NCBI GenBank assembly: GCA_022793895.1
Contig: JAAWDS010000015.1
Location: 62,001 to 126,000 of the forward strand
From: Provencibacterium sp.
GTDB lineage: Bacteria; Bacillota; Clostridia; Oscillospirales; Ruminococcaceae
DNA length: 64,000 bases
Direction: 5' to 3'
The notes below the pieces were generated by a model. The model was not told where the DNA came from and ran no database searches. It saw only the letters and a list, made by a program, of their open reading frames with translations. Position 1 is the stretch's first letter. Every line of letters starts with the position of its first letter. The position numbers were made by a program, and so were the translations under genes. This document shows, in pieces, positions 34,038-42,641 of the stretch.

Positions 34038-36482
34038 ATGAAAGAAACCCGAAGGCTTTGGGCGCTGATCGTTGCACTGTCGATGGTGCTGGGGATGGGC
34101 GTTCCCGTCTTTGCGGCGGAGAATACCGGCGCGGAGATTATTTCTGAGGAATATACCCTCAGCTTGGAAGAGCTGGAGCTGTCCGGCCCTATGGCCCGCA
34201 GCTTCAGCGTACAGAACTACGGGGATAAGCTGGCCCCCGCCGCTAAGGAGGTTTACGATGCCCTGCTGGGCTGGATAGAGACCGCTGATACCAACCAGAT
34301 CGCACTCGCCGATATGGAAGGACAAGCCCCTCAAGAGGTTATGGACAATCTCATAACGCCTGTGTTCGGCGCGTTGCAGATGGATCACCCGGAGCAATTT
34401 TATTGGGTGGACAAGGTGGCCGGGCTTTCCATCAGCGTGCGGGGCCAGGCCCCCTCCTGGACGGTGACGCTCACCTTTGCGGTCATCCCCTCCTATCGTG
34501 GGGCAGACCAGGGGAACAACGTGTATACGCTGGATCGCACCCGGATGAACGCGGCTAAGAGCAAGGCGCAGGAAATTGTTGCCGCTCTGCCCGCCGGCGC
34601 GAAGGACTATGAGAAGGTCGAGGCGTTCAACGCCTGGCTCTGCGCAAATGTCAGCTATGATAATGCGGCTGCTGGTGCGAACGCCCCCTATGGCGACGCC
34701 AGCCAGATAGCGGGAGCGCTTTTGGATGGGAGCGCGGTCTGCGAAGGCTATGCCAAGGCGTTCAAATACCTCTGCGATCTGACCGATGTGGACTGCGTGC
34801 TGGTGACGGGCCGGGGCAACGGCAAAAACGGCTGGGAAGCCCACATGTGGAACTATGTGAAGCTCGGCGGGGCCTGGTATATGGTGGACGCCACCTGGAA
34901 CGAATCCGGTGGGGAGGAAACCAAATATCTCTACATCGGCTCCAATACGCTGAACAGCTATGGCGATCACCAGGAACAGAGCGCTTCCGGCATTACGCTG
35001 GCGGCTGAGGATTTTGATCCGAACGCGGCCCCTGTCGATCCTCCGGTGGATCCCGTTGATCCTCCTGCCGGTACTGCTTACGCCGTCTCGCTGGGGACGC
35101 TCACTGGGATTCAGGTTTCGGGCGCTCCGGCTACCGCCAAGGCGGGCGACACCGTGACGCTGCGCGTAACGGTTTTGGAGGGCTATCAGGCGCCGTTTAC
35201 CCTTTCGATCAACGGCAAGCAATTGGATCCCAATGCGGCGAGCTTTACCATGCCGGCCGGGAATGTAGTCATTACCGGCAGCGCGACCCCTGTCGAGGCG
35301 GTTCCCACCACCTATTCCATCCAGATAGGCTCGCAGGAGGGCGTGCGGATCACTGCCGACAAGGAGTCTGCGCAGGCGGGAGAGATCGTCACCCTGAATG
35401 TAGAAATCCTGGAGGGCTACATGGCCCCCGCGACCATTAAGATCAACGGCGTAGCGCTTGCCGAAGGCGCGAACAGCTTTGCCATGCCGGCCAGGAACGT
35501 AACCGTTACCGGTTCGGCGCCCGTTTATACCAACATCCGGTCGGTTTCGATCGATCCGGCCTCTCTCCAGCTCACCATTGGCGCTTCCTCTGTGCTGACC
35601 GCCAGCGTAGCCACGCGGGATGGCAGCGCATACACGGGGGCCTATAACTGGTCGGTTTCCAGCGAAAGCGTTGCGGAGCTCTCGGAGGTCGAGGGCCGGC
35701 CGGAGCAGACGGTTGTAACCGCGCTGGCCGACGGCAGCGCCCGGATCTCGGTCGCGGTGGATGAAGGCGTTACCGCCTCTATCCGGCTGCGCGTAGGGAA
35801 CGGCGGCGTTGTCAGCGGCGGCGATGACGATGACGACGACGATGACGGCAGCGCCGAGCACGGCTGGTGGGATGAGCGCGATACCGTTGAGCGCGAGAAC
35901 ACCTCTAACCGCGTTTCCAGCAGCCGGACGGATGAGCGCTCGGTGGTGGCTTTGACCCAGAAGGCTGTCCAGGAGACGGCGGCTGGGCAGACCCCGGCGG
36001 TCAAGCTGCAAAATGTGAATACGATCGTGCGCAGCACCCTCCAGGCGGCCTTGAAGGAGGCCGGAAAGAGCGGCGTAACCTTCCATTTCGACCGCGTGAA
36101 GCAGGGGGCGGTGGAGAGCAGGCTCTACCTGCATCCTTCCTTGCTCAAGGGAGAGGAGAAGGATGTCCTTCAGCTGGGAGTGACCGTCAATACCCCCGCG
36201 CTGAAAAAGATTTTTGACCAATACTATCAAAACCGGCTCCATCTCGTTACCTTCTCGCAGAAGGGCGGCTTTGGAGGCCCGGTGGAGGTAGCGGTTAAGC
36301 TGAACCTGGAGGGCTTTAAGACCAATTCGCTCGTCTTTTATCACTATGATGCGGCGAGCAACACCTTCTATAAGCTCACCGGCGTGCGCTACTTCATCGA
36401 TGCGAACGGGTATCTGCACATCCAGAACCTGACGAACCTGGATACGGTGATCGTTACCGATGGAGAGATGGTCCGTAAATAG
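34038..36482 (+). CDS. Secreted transglutaminase-like surface protein with Ig-like repeats
   Basis: 814 residues. Signal peptide 1-27 (ending GVPVFAAE). A transglutaminase-like cysteine-protease fold spans about 150-310 with a full triad: Cys235 in SAVCEGYAKAF, His269 in WEAHMWNY, Asp284 in YMVDATWN. Next are two homologous beta modules (about 345-420 and 430-500; each has AGDTVTLRVTVLEGY-like and SFTMPAGNVVITGS-like strings), a bacterial Ig-like domain (about 505-590), a run of eight Asp (about 595-603), and a C-terminal domain of unknown kind. No LPXTG motif or C-terminal TM, so attachment is unclear. In-frame ATG follows GGAGG with AT-rich spacing. Long structured leader upstream. Confidence 0.9.
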   Translation: MKETRRLWALIVALSMVLGMGVPVFAAENTGAEIISEEYTLSLEELELSGPMARSFSVQNYGDKLAPAAKEVYDALLGWIETADTNQIALADMEGQAPQEVMDNLITPVFGALQMDHPEQFYWVDKVAGLSISVRGQAPSWTVTLTFAVIPSYRGADQGNNVYTLDRTRMNAAKSKAQEIVAALPAGAKDYEKVEAFNAWLCANVSYDNAAAGANAPYGDASQIAGALLDGSAVCEGYAKAFKYLCDLTDVDCVLVTGRGNGKNGWEAHMWNYVKLGGAWYMVDATWNESGGEETKYLYIGSNTLNSYGDHQEQSASGITLAAEDFDPNAAPVDPPVDPVDPPAGTAYAVSLGTLTGIQVSGAPATAKAGDTVTLRVTVLEGYQAPFTLSINGKQLDPNAASFTMPAGNVVITGSATPVEAVPTTYSIQIGSQEGVRITADKESAQAGEIVTLNVEILEGYMAPATIKINGVALAEGANSFAMPARNVTVTGSAPVYTNIRSVSIDPASLQLTIGASSVLTASVATRDGSAYTGAYNWSVSSESVAELSEVEGRPEQTVVTALADGSARISVAVDEGVTASIRLRVGNGGVVSGGDDDDDDDDGSAEHGWWDERDTVERENTSNRVSSSRTDERSVVALTQKAVQETAAGQTPAVKLQNVNTIVRSTLQAALKEAGKSGVTFHFDRVKQGAVESRLYLHPSLLKGEEKDVLQLGVTVNTPALKKIFDQYYQNRLHLVTFSQKGGFGGPVEVAVKLNLEGFKTNSLVFYHYDAASNTFYKLTGVRYFIDANGYLHIQNLTNLDTVIVTDGEMVRK

Positions 36483-36555
36483 CTTTTCCTCTGCTGCATA
36501 AGTCCGCCGCTTTTATCCCATGCTGACAATGAAAACCAAAAAGGGGGATTGTCAG

Positions 36556-37095
36556 ATGGAGTTTAAGGACAGTAAAACCTACGCCAACCTGATGGCGGCC
36601 TTTGCAGGGGAAAGCCAGGCGCGCGGCAAATACAGCGCCTATGGCGATAAAGCGCGCCAAGAGGGCTATGAGCAGATCGGAGAACTGTTTGACTACACGG
36701 CGGAAAATGAGTTTCACCACGCCGAGCAATGGCTCAAGCTCCTGCGGGGCGGCGAGCTGCCCGGAACGCTGGACAACTTGAAGGATGCAGCGGACGGCGA
36801 GCACTATGAATGGACCGAGATGTATCCGAATTTTGCCAAGACCGCACGGGAAGAGGGCTACCCTCAGATCGCGGCGAAGATGGAGCTGGTTGCCCAGGTG
36901 GAAAAGGATCACCATGAGCGTTACCAGAAGCTGCTCGAAAATCTCAAGCAGAACCTGGTCTTTAAGCGCCCGGTTTCCATCACCTGGGTGTGCCGTGCCT
37001 GCGGACATATTTATGTTGGCGAGGCCGCGCCGAACGTCTGCCCCATCTGCGGCCGCCCGCAGTCGTTTTTCCAGCAGAAGGCGGATAATTACTAA
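36556..37095 (+). CDS. rbr: Rubrerythrin
   Basis: 179 residues. Reduces hydrogen peroxide in anaerobes. N-terminal four-helix di-iron domain: [31 protein letters not shown], then [25 protein letters not shown] with Glu and His ligands. C-terminal rubredoxin-like domain with two Cys pairs, CRACG and CPICG. ATG at 36556 has GGGGG eight bases before it; the earlier in-frame ATG (36520) lies ahead of this ribosome site and is rejected. Monocistronic, terminator at 37113-37152. Confidence 0.96.
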   Translation: MEFKDSKTYANLMAAFAGESQARGKYSAYGDKARQEGYEQIGELFDYTAENEFHHAEQWLKLLRGGELPGTLDNLKDAADGEHYEWTEMYPNFAKTAREEGYPQIAAKMELVAQVEKDHHERYQKLLENLKQNLVFKRPVSITWVCRACGHIYVGEAAPNVCPICGRPQSFFQQKADNY

Positions 37096-37112
37096 GCCTT
37101 ACAGAAAAAGCA

Positions 37113-37152
37113 TAAACCCCGGCGCACAGCCTGCTTGTGCGCCGGGGTTTTC
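37113..37152. terminator. Terminator between rubrerythrin and the TtcA-like gene
   Basis: AAACCCCGGCGCACA pairs with TGTGCGCCGGGGTTT, then T; usable from both sides. Confidence 0.9.
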
Positions 37153-37181
37153 TTATTGAGGTTTCTTTTGGGGAGAGGCGC

Positions 37182-37892
37182 TCACCAGTCGCTCAGGTGC
37201 GCCCGCTTCATCGCCCCGAACAGCTTTTTGGAAAAGCTGTGGTCGCTGCGGTCCATTTTAGCCAGCCAATCCTTGACCTCCTGGCGGCGGCTGTCCTTAT
37301 CCGCCGGGCACAGCGAGGCCACAATGGGAAGATTCGCCTGCCGGACGGCGCCGAGGATCTCCTTTTCGGGCGCATAGATCAGCGGCCGGATCACCGTCAG
37401 CTCCTTGCGGGAGAGCCAGGTGACGGGGGAGAAGCAGCCGAGCCGCCCCTCCCCAAACAGGTTCATGACAAAGGTTTCCACGGCGTCGTTCCAATTGTGC
37501 CCAAGGGCCAGCTTGTTTGCGCCCAGCTCGCGGCACAGGTCGTGCAGCGCCCCGCGGCGCATCCGCGCGCAGAGGCTGCAAGGGTTGGTCTCCTTTCTCT
37601 CCTCAAAGATGATTTGGGCGATCTGCGTCCGCTGGATCCGATAAGGGATTTCCAGGCGGCTGCATAAAGCCTCGATGGCGGAGTAGTCCCCCGGAACGCC
37701 GCCGAAGCAGGGATCCAGCGTGACGGCGCTGAGCCGGTAGGGGATTCCCAGGTAGCCCTGAAGCATATGAAGCGCACAGAGCAGGACGACCGAATCTTTG
37801 CCGCCGGACACGCCCACTGCAATGTGATCCCCTGGGGCGATCATCTGGTATTCGGTAATCGCTTTGCGCGCATAGCCCGCCATTTTCTGCAT
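37182..37892 (-). CDS. TtcA-like PP-loop tRNA thiolation enzyme
   Basis: 236 residues. ATP-dependent sulfur insertion into tRNA (2-thiocytidine or a related base). PP-loop SGGKDSVVLL near 28-37; a CxxC pair in NPCSLCARMRR near 107, and a third Cys in ASLCPADKDS near 200, the iron-sulfur cluster ligands of the TtcA/TtuA group; GHNWNDAVETFVMNLF near 130 is the usual GHxxxD segment. The start is set at 37892 because GGAGG in the upstream codons is then at a good distance; the other start is 37907. A perfect CTATAAAAATA/TATTTTTATAG hairpin stands at about 37950-37976 upstream. The 37893-38115 gap holds nothing else. Confidence 0.85.
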   Translation of the reverse strand: MQKMAGYARKAITEYQMIAPGDHIAVGVSGGKDSVVLLCALHMLQGYLGIPYRLSAVTLDPCFGGVPGDYSAIEALCSRLEIPYRIQRTQIAQIIFEERKETNPCSLCARMRRGALHDLCRELGANKLALGHNWNDAVETFVMNLFGEGRLGCFSPVTWLSRKELTVIRPLIYAPEKEILGAVRQANLPIVASLCPADKDSRRQEVKDWLAKMDRSDHSFSKKLFGAMKRAHLSDW

Positions 37893-38115
37893 GCCGCTTT
37901 CCTCCATCGGTCCTATTTTCCGCCCTGTGGGAATAGGATCTATAAAAATATGCGGTATTTTTATAGCTTCTTTTCTACAGGCTGGGTCGACCGTTTTTTA
38001 GGTTATTATAACACCGGAGCGGCAGCCGGTGCAAGCGCGGGCCCGCCGATTGACATTAAGCGGCAACCTGTTATAATAAAAATGGAATCGTCCGCATGGA
38101 AGGAGTTGCTGAGGT

Positions 38116-39372
38116 TTGGTTACGGCGAAGGAAGCGCGCGCAGTCGGCCGCCAGATGATACGAGAGAACAAGGGGCTGTTTTTGGGCTGCTATTCGGCTT
38201 ATTTTGGATTAACGCTGGCATCCGTTCTCATTCAGTTTTTGTTGAATAATAACGCTCTGGTCACTGCCCTTTGGGGGATGGCCTCGCTGTTTCTGCTGAT
38301 CCCGCTGGCGCTGGGCATTCTGCATATTCACAACCTGATTTACTATAAACGCCGCTGCTCGGTGGGGAACCTCTTCGATTTTTACCGGAACTATTCGGTG
38401 TCGATCAAAGCGGTGGGCGTCAGCTACCTCTTTTCGATGATTCTTTCCATCGTCTTAACGCCCCTAGTCATGCTCGCCGTTCTCCCGCTGGCGTTGAGCG
38501 GCGCAGGGGAGCAGAGCCCTCTGCTGGTCGTTGGGCTTCTGTTCGTTTTTTTGGTCGTGGCCGTGCTGAGCCTAGTGGCGAACGCTTTTATGATGGCCTG
38601 CTACTTCATCATTCTGCGCAACCGCTCGATCGGGTTTGGGCGGCTGCTGGGAAGCTCCTTGAAGATTGGCGGCCGGTATGTCCTTCGCTATTGCCTGTTG
38701 CAGCTCTCTTTTATTGGTTGGATTCTGCTCTGCACACTGTTCCTCTTGGTTCCGGTGCTGTTCGGATCGCTGCTGCTGCTGGGCGAGCTGCGCGTCCTGG
38801 GGATGCTTTTAACGGTCCTGGGGATGATTCTTTATGGCCTGTCCCTGTTCGTCCTTGCGATGTATATGAACGCTGCAACCGCTGTTTTCTTCAATGTGGC
38901 GATTGATGAATATGAACGGCAGTATCCCGATTTTTCCAGCTCCGCCTCCCCGCACATCCCCCACGCGGGGAACACCGGCTTCTCCGGACCGGTGGATCGC
39001 TATGCCGGGCCTGTGCATCCGGCGGCTCCCGCCGAAACGCCCAGGCAGGAGGAACCGGCTGCTTCGCCAGCCGCCGGGGAAGGGACGGCTGAGAAGGAGA
39101 CGCCTGCGGGGGAGGAGCCTGCCCCGGAGCGGGTGGAGGCGGAGATAATGGAACCGCGGGGGGATTTGTGCGATGTCATTCTCATCTCGCCCGGCGTTGG
39201 ACGGATGCTGGTTTCGATGATCGTCAGCGATCTGACCGGTATGGAGCATGCCGAGGCGCGGCAGTTGGTAGAAAACGTCCCTAGGGCTATCTGCACTGGG
39301 ATCCCGCGCGAGGAGGCGCATGAAATCGCCAAGCGGCTGACCGAAGCCGGCGCGCGGGTGGAGATTCGGTAA
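38116..39372 (+). CDS. Integral membrane protein fused to an L7/L12 C-terminal-like domain
   Basis: 418 residues. Residues 20-275 are membrane-embedded, about six helices, resembling DUF975-type proteins (loop RRCSVGNLFDFYRNYSVSIKAVGVSYLF). A Pro/Glu/Ala-rich linker (about 285-345) follows. The last 70 residues (DVILISPGVGRMLVSMIVSDLTGMEHAEARQLVENVPR..GIPREEAHEIAKRLTEAGARVEIR, split here) match the ribosomal bL12 C-terminal domain pattern: a beta strand, the TG-xEA-xLVE-P helix, and the AGA-VE strand. That domain contacts translation GTPases in ribosomes; here it would hang in the cytoplasm. Start is TTG at 38116 with AAGGAG upstream; a later start is possible. Function unknown. Confidence 0.82.
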   Translation: MVTAKEARAVGRQMIRENKGLFLGCYSAYFGLTLASVLIQFLLNNNALVTALWGMASLFLLIPLALGILHIHNLIYYKRRCSVGNLFDFYRNYSVSIKAVGVSYLFSMILSIVLTPLVMLAVLPLALSGAGEQSPLLVVGLLFVFLVVAVLSLVANAFMMACYFIILRNRSIGFGRLLGSSLKIGGRYVLRYCLLQLSFIGWILLCTLFLLVPVLFGSLLLLGELRVLGMLLTVLGMILYGLSLFVLAMYMNAATAVFFNVAIDEYERQYPDFSSSASPHIPHAGNTGFSGPVDRYAGPVHPAAPAETPRQEEPAASPAAGEGTAEKETPAGEEPAPERVEAEIMEPRGDLCDVILISPGVGRMLVSMIVSDLTGMEHAEARQLVENVPRAICTGIPREEAHEIAKRLTEAGARVEIR

Positions 39373-39465
39373 TTTTTCCGGGAGCGGCAGGGGCTTTTCG
39401 ATTTGACGGTTCCCAAAAGCGGCTGCCTGTACGAGAAAAATATCCGGATCCTCTAAAGAAACCGA

Positions 39466-39505
39466 AACGGGGAGCCTTTGACTCAAAAAGTCAAAGGCTC
39501 CCCGT
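39466..39505. terminator. Bidirectional terminator
   Basis: ACGGGGAGCCTTTGACT pairs with AGTCAAAGGCTCCCCGT around CAAAA, between the L12-fusion gene and larC. The T tract is weak. Confidence 0.75.
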
Positions 39506-39546
39506 TGGAATATCTGCGTGTTTAGTGGGCTGTCCGTTCCGCCTGC

Positions 39547-40911
39547 TTACTGTGAAATACCCTTCAGCGCGGCGCGCTGTACCTCCTCAAAGGAAACGCC
39601 GTGCTCTCTGGCGGCCTTGGCTACGTCCGCATATTCCGGCTTTACCCGGCGGACCCCATAGCCCTCGCTGATTTTGAGGGAGATGCGGCCGAACGGCGTT
39701 TCCACCGTTTCAAAATGGGAAACGAGCGTCCGGCGGCTGCATACCCGGCGGCGGATCCCCCGCGTGCTGGTGTGCAGGAAGCAGAGCCGGGCAAGCGCTT
39801 CCTCCTGCTCCGGCCGGCAAAGGATGGTCAGCAGCGTGCCGCTGCGGAATTTCTTCATGCCGGCGGGGAGGGTGAACACATCGAGCGCTCCGGCCTCCAT
39901 CAAGGCTTCGCAGGCGAAGCCGAGCGCCTCAGGGGTCATGTCGTCCAGGTTGCAGCAGAGCTCCACGGCGCTATCCTCCGCTTCCGCACCCGTTTCCCCC
40001 AAAAGAGCGCGGACACAGTTGGCCTGCGGGAAATCCTTCGTCCCCATGCCATAGCCGATCCGTCCGGCGGTCAGGACCGGCATGGGTCCGAAGCGCGAAA
40101 CAAAATGCTTGAGCAGCGCGGCCCCGGTCGGCGTGCACAGCTCGCTCTGGATTTCGCCGCCATAGCAGGGAACGCCGGTCAGGATATGCGCCGTAGCGGG
40201 CGCGGGCACAGGGAGAATGCCGTGCGCGCACCGTACCGTGCCGCTCCCGACATGCACGGGGGAAGCAAGGATCTGATCAGGCCCAAGCAGCTCGAACAGC
40301 CAGCAGCAGCCCACCACGTCGGCCAGGGCGTCCATTGAGCCGACCTCATGAAAATGGATCTGTTCGATGGGAGCGCCGTGCGCATGGCTCTCCGCCTCGC
40401 CGATTAGGCGGTAAACCGCTTCGGCATGCGCGCGCACCTTTTCGGGGAGCGCAAGCCTTCCGATCCAGCCGCAGATATCGGCATAGCTCGCGTGGTGGTG
40501 GGCGTGCGTATGCGCATGTTCGTGGGGATGCTCGTGTTCATGCGCGTGCGTATGTTCGTGATCATGGACGTGGACATGCACAGCTTCATGAGGATGCTCG
40601 TGGGGATGCGGGTGGGCATGGGGATGCTCATGATCGTGCGCGTGGGCGTGCCCGCCAGGCTCCGCGCCGCGGCCGTGCGGGTGGATGTGCCCGCCGTCCG
40701 GCGCTTCTTCTTCTCCGTTGACCGTCACGCGCACATGCGTCCCACAGATGCCGCACTTTTGCGCCGGTTCGCTGGCTACTGAGATCCCTGGGAGTCCCAA
40801 CCCGTTCAGCTTGGCAAGGAAGTCCTTGCGGCCGTCATAGAGTTCGAGCAGCGCGCCCATAAGCATATCGCCCGCCGCGCCCATGCTGCAATCTAAATAA
40901 AGAGTTTTCAT
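39547..40911 (-). CDS. larC: Nickel-pincer cofactor cyclometallase LarC with giant His-rich insertion
   Basis: 454 residues. Inserts nickel into the pincer cofactor of lactate racemase and relatives, using CTP. N-terminal YLDCSMGAAGDMLMGALLEL; later HFHEVGSMDALADVVG with GSGTVRCAHGILPVPAPAT and the CNLDDMTPEALGFACE segment, all LarC hallmarks. It is one uninterrupted frame, unlike the frameshifted larC of Lactobacillus. Residues 75-140 hold 30 His in 66, mostly alternating with Glu, Ala, Pro and Asp, a metal-sequestering tract much longer than the core needs. Start at 40911: GGAGG is seven bases upstream; the longer start at 40995 is rejected. No larA, larB or larE nearby. Confidence 0.94.
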   Translation of the reverse strand: MKTLYLDCSMGAAGDMLMGALLELYDGRKDFLAKLNGLGLPGISVASEPAQKCGICGTHVRVTVNGEEEAPDGGHIHPHGRGAEPGGHAHAHDHEHPHAHPHPHEHPHEAVHVHVHDHEHTHAHEHEHPHEHAHTHAHHHASYADICGWIGRLALPEKVRAHAEAVYRLIGEAESHAHGAPIEQIHFHEVGSMDALADVVGCCWLFELLGPDQILASPVHVGSGTVRCAHGILPVPAPATAHILTGVPCYGGEIQSELCTPTGAALLKHFVSRFGPMPVLTAGRIGYGMGTKDFPQANCVRALLGETGAEAEDSAVELCCNLDDMTPEALGFACEALMEAGALDVFTLPAGMKKFRSGTLLTILCRPEQEEALARLCFLHTSTRGIRRRVCSRRTLVSHFETVETPFGRISLKISEGYGVRRVKPEYADVAKAAREHGVSFEEVQRAALKGISQ

Positions 40912-41123
40912 TGCTGCGCCTCCGTTTTTTTCATGCTGGATATTGTCTGTGTGCTCTATCATAGCATATTTTGGCCGTTCTAGGAAGATCCCCATCTTTA
41001 CAAACCTCCCGGTTGGTGATAGAGTGGATAGACGGAAAGCGGTCCTTTGGAAAGGGGAAGCCGCTCAGGTTTTCTCCGGTTTTGAAAAACGGTTTGGAAG
41101 AAGAGGAAAGGGGAAAGGGACGA

Positions 41124-41900
41124 ATGGAACAATTGTGGAAGCAGGTGGAGCCGCTGGTGCGCACCTGCGGACAGATGCTGCTCGGCCGGATAAGCGGGGA
41201 GGAGCAGGTCCACCAGAAGGGCGCGGCCGATTTTGTGACGGATACCGATCTGGCCGTCAGCCGGGCGCTGTCCGAGGGGCTTCTGGCGGCTTTGCCGGGG
41301 AGCGGGATCATCACCGAGGAGCAGCCGGAGCACACCTTTGATTATAGCCGGGATACCTGGGTCATCGATCCGCTGGATGGGACGAGCAACTATATTTTTA
41401 ATCTGCGGATCTCCGCCGTATCAGTCGCGCTGTTCCGGGAGGGGAAGCCGGTGCTGGGAATCATTTATGACCCTTATGCGGACGAGATGTTTCACGCCGT
41501 CCGCGGGAAGGGTGCTTTCCTCAATGGGAGCCCCATTCATGCCAGCGCCAAGACGCGGCTTTCCGAAGGGCTGGTCGCTTTCGGCACGAGCCCCTATTAC
41601 CGGGAATTGAGCGGAGTCACCTTCCAGAAGCTACAGCGGGTGTTTGCCCGCTGCATCGACGTTCGCCGCTGCGGAAGCGCGGCGCTCGATCTGGCGGCGG
41701 TTGCCTGCGGAAGAACCGCCGGTTTTTTTGAGCAGATTCTCTCCACCTGGGACTATGCGGCGGGCGCGCTGCTCATTGCCGAAGCCGGGGGAAGGGTGAG
41801 CCGCTTGGATGGGAGCGCGCTGCGCTTTGACGGCAAGGAACCGCTGGTAGCCGCAGGTCCCAGCGTCTATGAAGAGCTGCTTGAGCTGGTAGCGGATTGA
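41124..41900 (+). CDS. Inositol monophosphatase family protein
   Basis: 258 residues. Mg-dependent sugar- or inositol-phosphate phosphatase. Ligand motifs: ITEEQPEH near 68 (Glu), WVIDPLDGTSNYIFNL near 82 (family DPxDGTxN), and STWDYAAGALLIAEAGGRVS near 208 (family WDxAA). Its sequence is of the SuhB/CysQ side of the superfamily; substrate not clear. ATG 41124 follows AAAGGG; the frame is open for 50 codons upstream but without a ribosome site. Divergent from larC and 63 bases ahead of the small gene at 41964. Confidence 0.92.
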   Translation: MEQLWKQVEPLVRTCGQMLLGRISGEEQVHQKGAADFVTDTDLAVSRALSEGLLAALPGSGIITEEQPEHTFDYSRDTWVIDPLDGTSNYIFNLRISAVSVALFREGKPVLGIIYDPYADEMFHAVRGKGAFLNGSPIHASAKTRLSEGLVAFGTSPYYRELSGVTFQKLQRVFARCIDVRRCGSAALDLAAVACGRTAGFFEQILSTWDYAAGALLIAEAGGRVSRLDGSALRFDGKEPLVAAGPSVYEELLELVAD

Positions 41901-41963
41901 GGGCGGCGGACGCCCCCGAAGGAAGAGGCCCGCTATTACCAAGCAAAGCGAGGAGAGAGGGAG

Positions 41964-42275
41964 ATGTTGAGCATCCGTTTACAGGAGCCGGGCGTCTATG
42001 CCGCCTGCGACGGGGAAGAGGTCCTGGGGCTTTGCCGCTTTGAAGCCAGGGAGGCGGTAACGGTGGTGCGCGCGCTGGAGATGCGCGCGCCGGAGGATAG
42101 GGAAATGCTGGACGGGCTATTGCGCGCCGTCCTTTTCCATGGCCTGCGCCTGGGAAGGCCCTCCTACCGGCTGGAAGAGGGGGCCGCCGCCCCCTGCCGG
42201 GAAGCGCTGCGCGCGTTGGGGATTGCCGAATCCGGGGAGGTGGAATCACTCCCCCGAAACTGCCGGGAGGATTAA
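41964..42275 (+). CDS. Hypothetical small protein
   Basis: 103 residues, not recognised. Mixed alpha/beta; the stretch YAACDGEEVLGLCRFEAREAVTVVRALEM suggests a few beta strands as at the start of an acetyltransferase fold, and DREMLDGLLRAVLFHGLRLGRPSY a helix, so it may be a truncated or minimal GNAT-like domain. GAGAGGGAG precedes ATG. It follows the phosphatase gene by 63 bases on the same strand and may be co-transcribed. Confidence 0.6.
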   Translation: MLSIRLQEPGVYAACDGEEVLGLCRFEAREAVTVVRALEMRAPEDREMLDGLLRAVLFHGLRLGRPSYRLEEGAAAPCREALRALGIAESGEVESLPRNCRED

Positions 42276-42493
42276 AAAGGGGGATCACCGGCAGCGCCCG
42301 CCCGCGGAGCTTTATTGGGCGCATGAGGCCCTTTGAGCGTTTAGAGCCTTCGGTTTTTAGGGACTGGAGGTTCTTTCCGTCTCTTTATAGGCGTGCCGGT
42401 TGAAAAATCGTTTTCGGCTCCACAAGAGAGGGCCCCGCCGTTTATGCAATTTGCCGTTTCCTGCACAAAGGGCGGATTTCCGCCAAAAACTTC

Positions 42494-42522
42494 TTGTTAT
42501 TTTTTTTGCAAAGGTGTATACT
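42494..42522 (+). promoter_or_regulatory. Promoter of the carboxyltransferase operon
   Basis: TTGTTA (42494-42499), 17 bases, TATACT (42517-42522), 120 bases before the carboxyltransferase ATG. The 42276-42641 gap holds only this. Confidence 0.65.
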
Positions 42523-42641
42523 ATACCTTGATTACGCGGTTTTGTGTTTATGTCCGGCTGAGTGCAAAAAAGGCCGGGAGGGACGCAGCCCGGTATATTT
42601 TGTTAAGAACCGGATACGGTTATGGAAATGGAGGAAAGAAG

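Noticed and set aside
33840-36419. Long minus-strand open frame (859 codons) opposite the transglutaminase-like gene
   Set aside because: The + strand frame has a signal peptide, a full catalytic triad, a promoter and a ribosome site. The reverse frame is low-complexity and a product of GC-rich codon use.
40335-40782. Two + strand frames with His/Arg/Met-rich products opposite larC
   Set aside because: They are reverse readings of the His-codon tract of larC; no start signals.
39661-41058. Programmed frameshift in larC as in Lactobacillus larC1/larC2
   Set aside because: The reading frame is continuous from 40911 to 39547.
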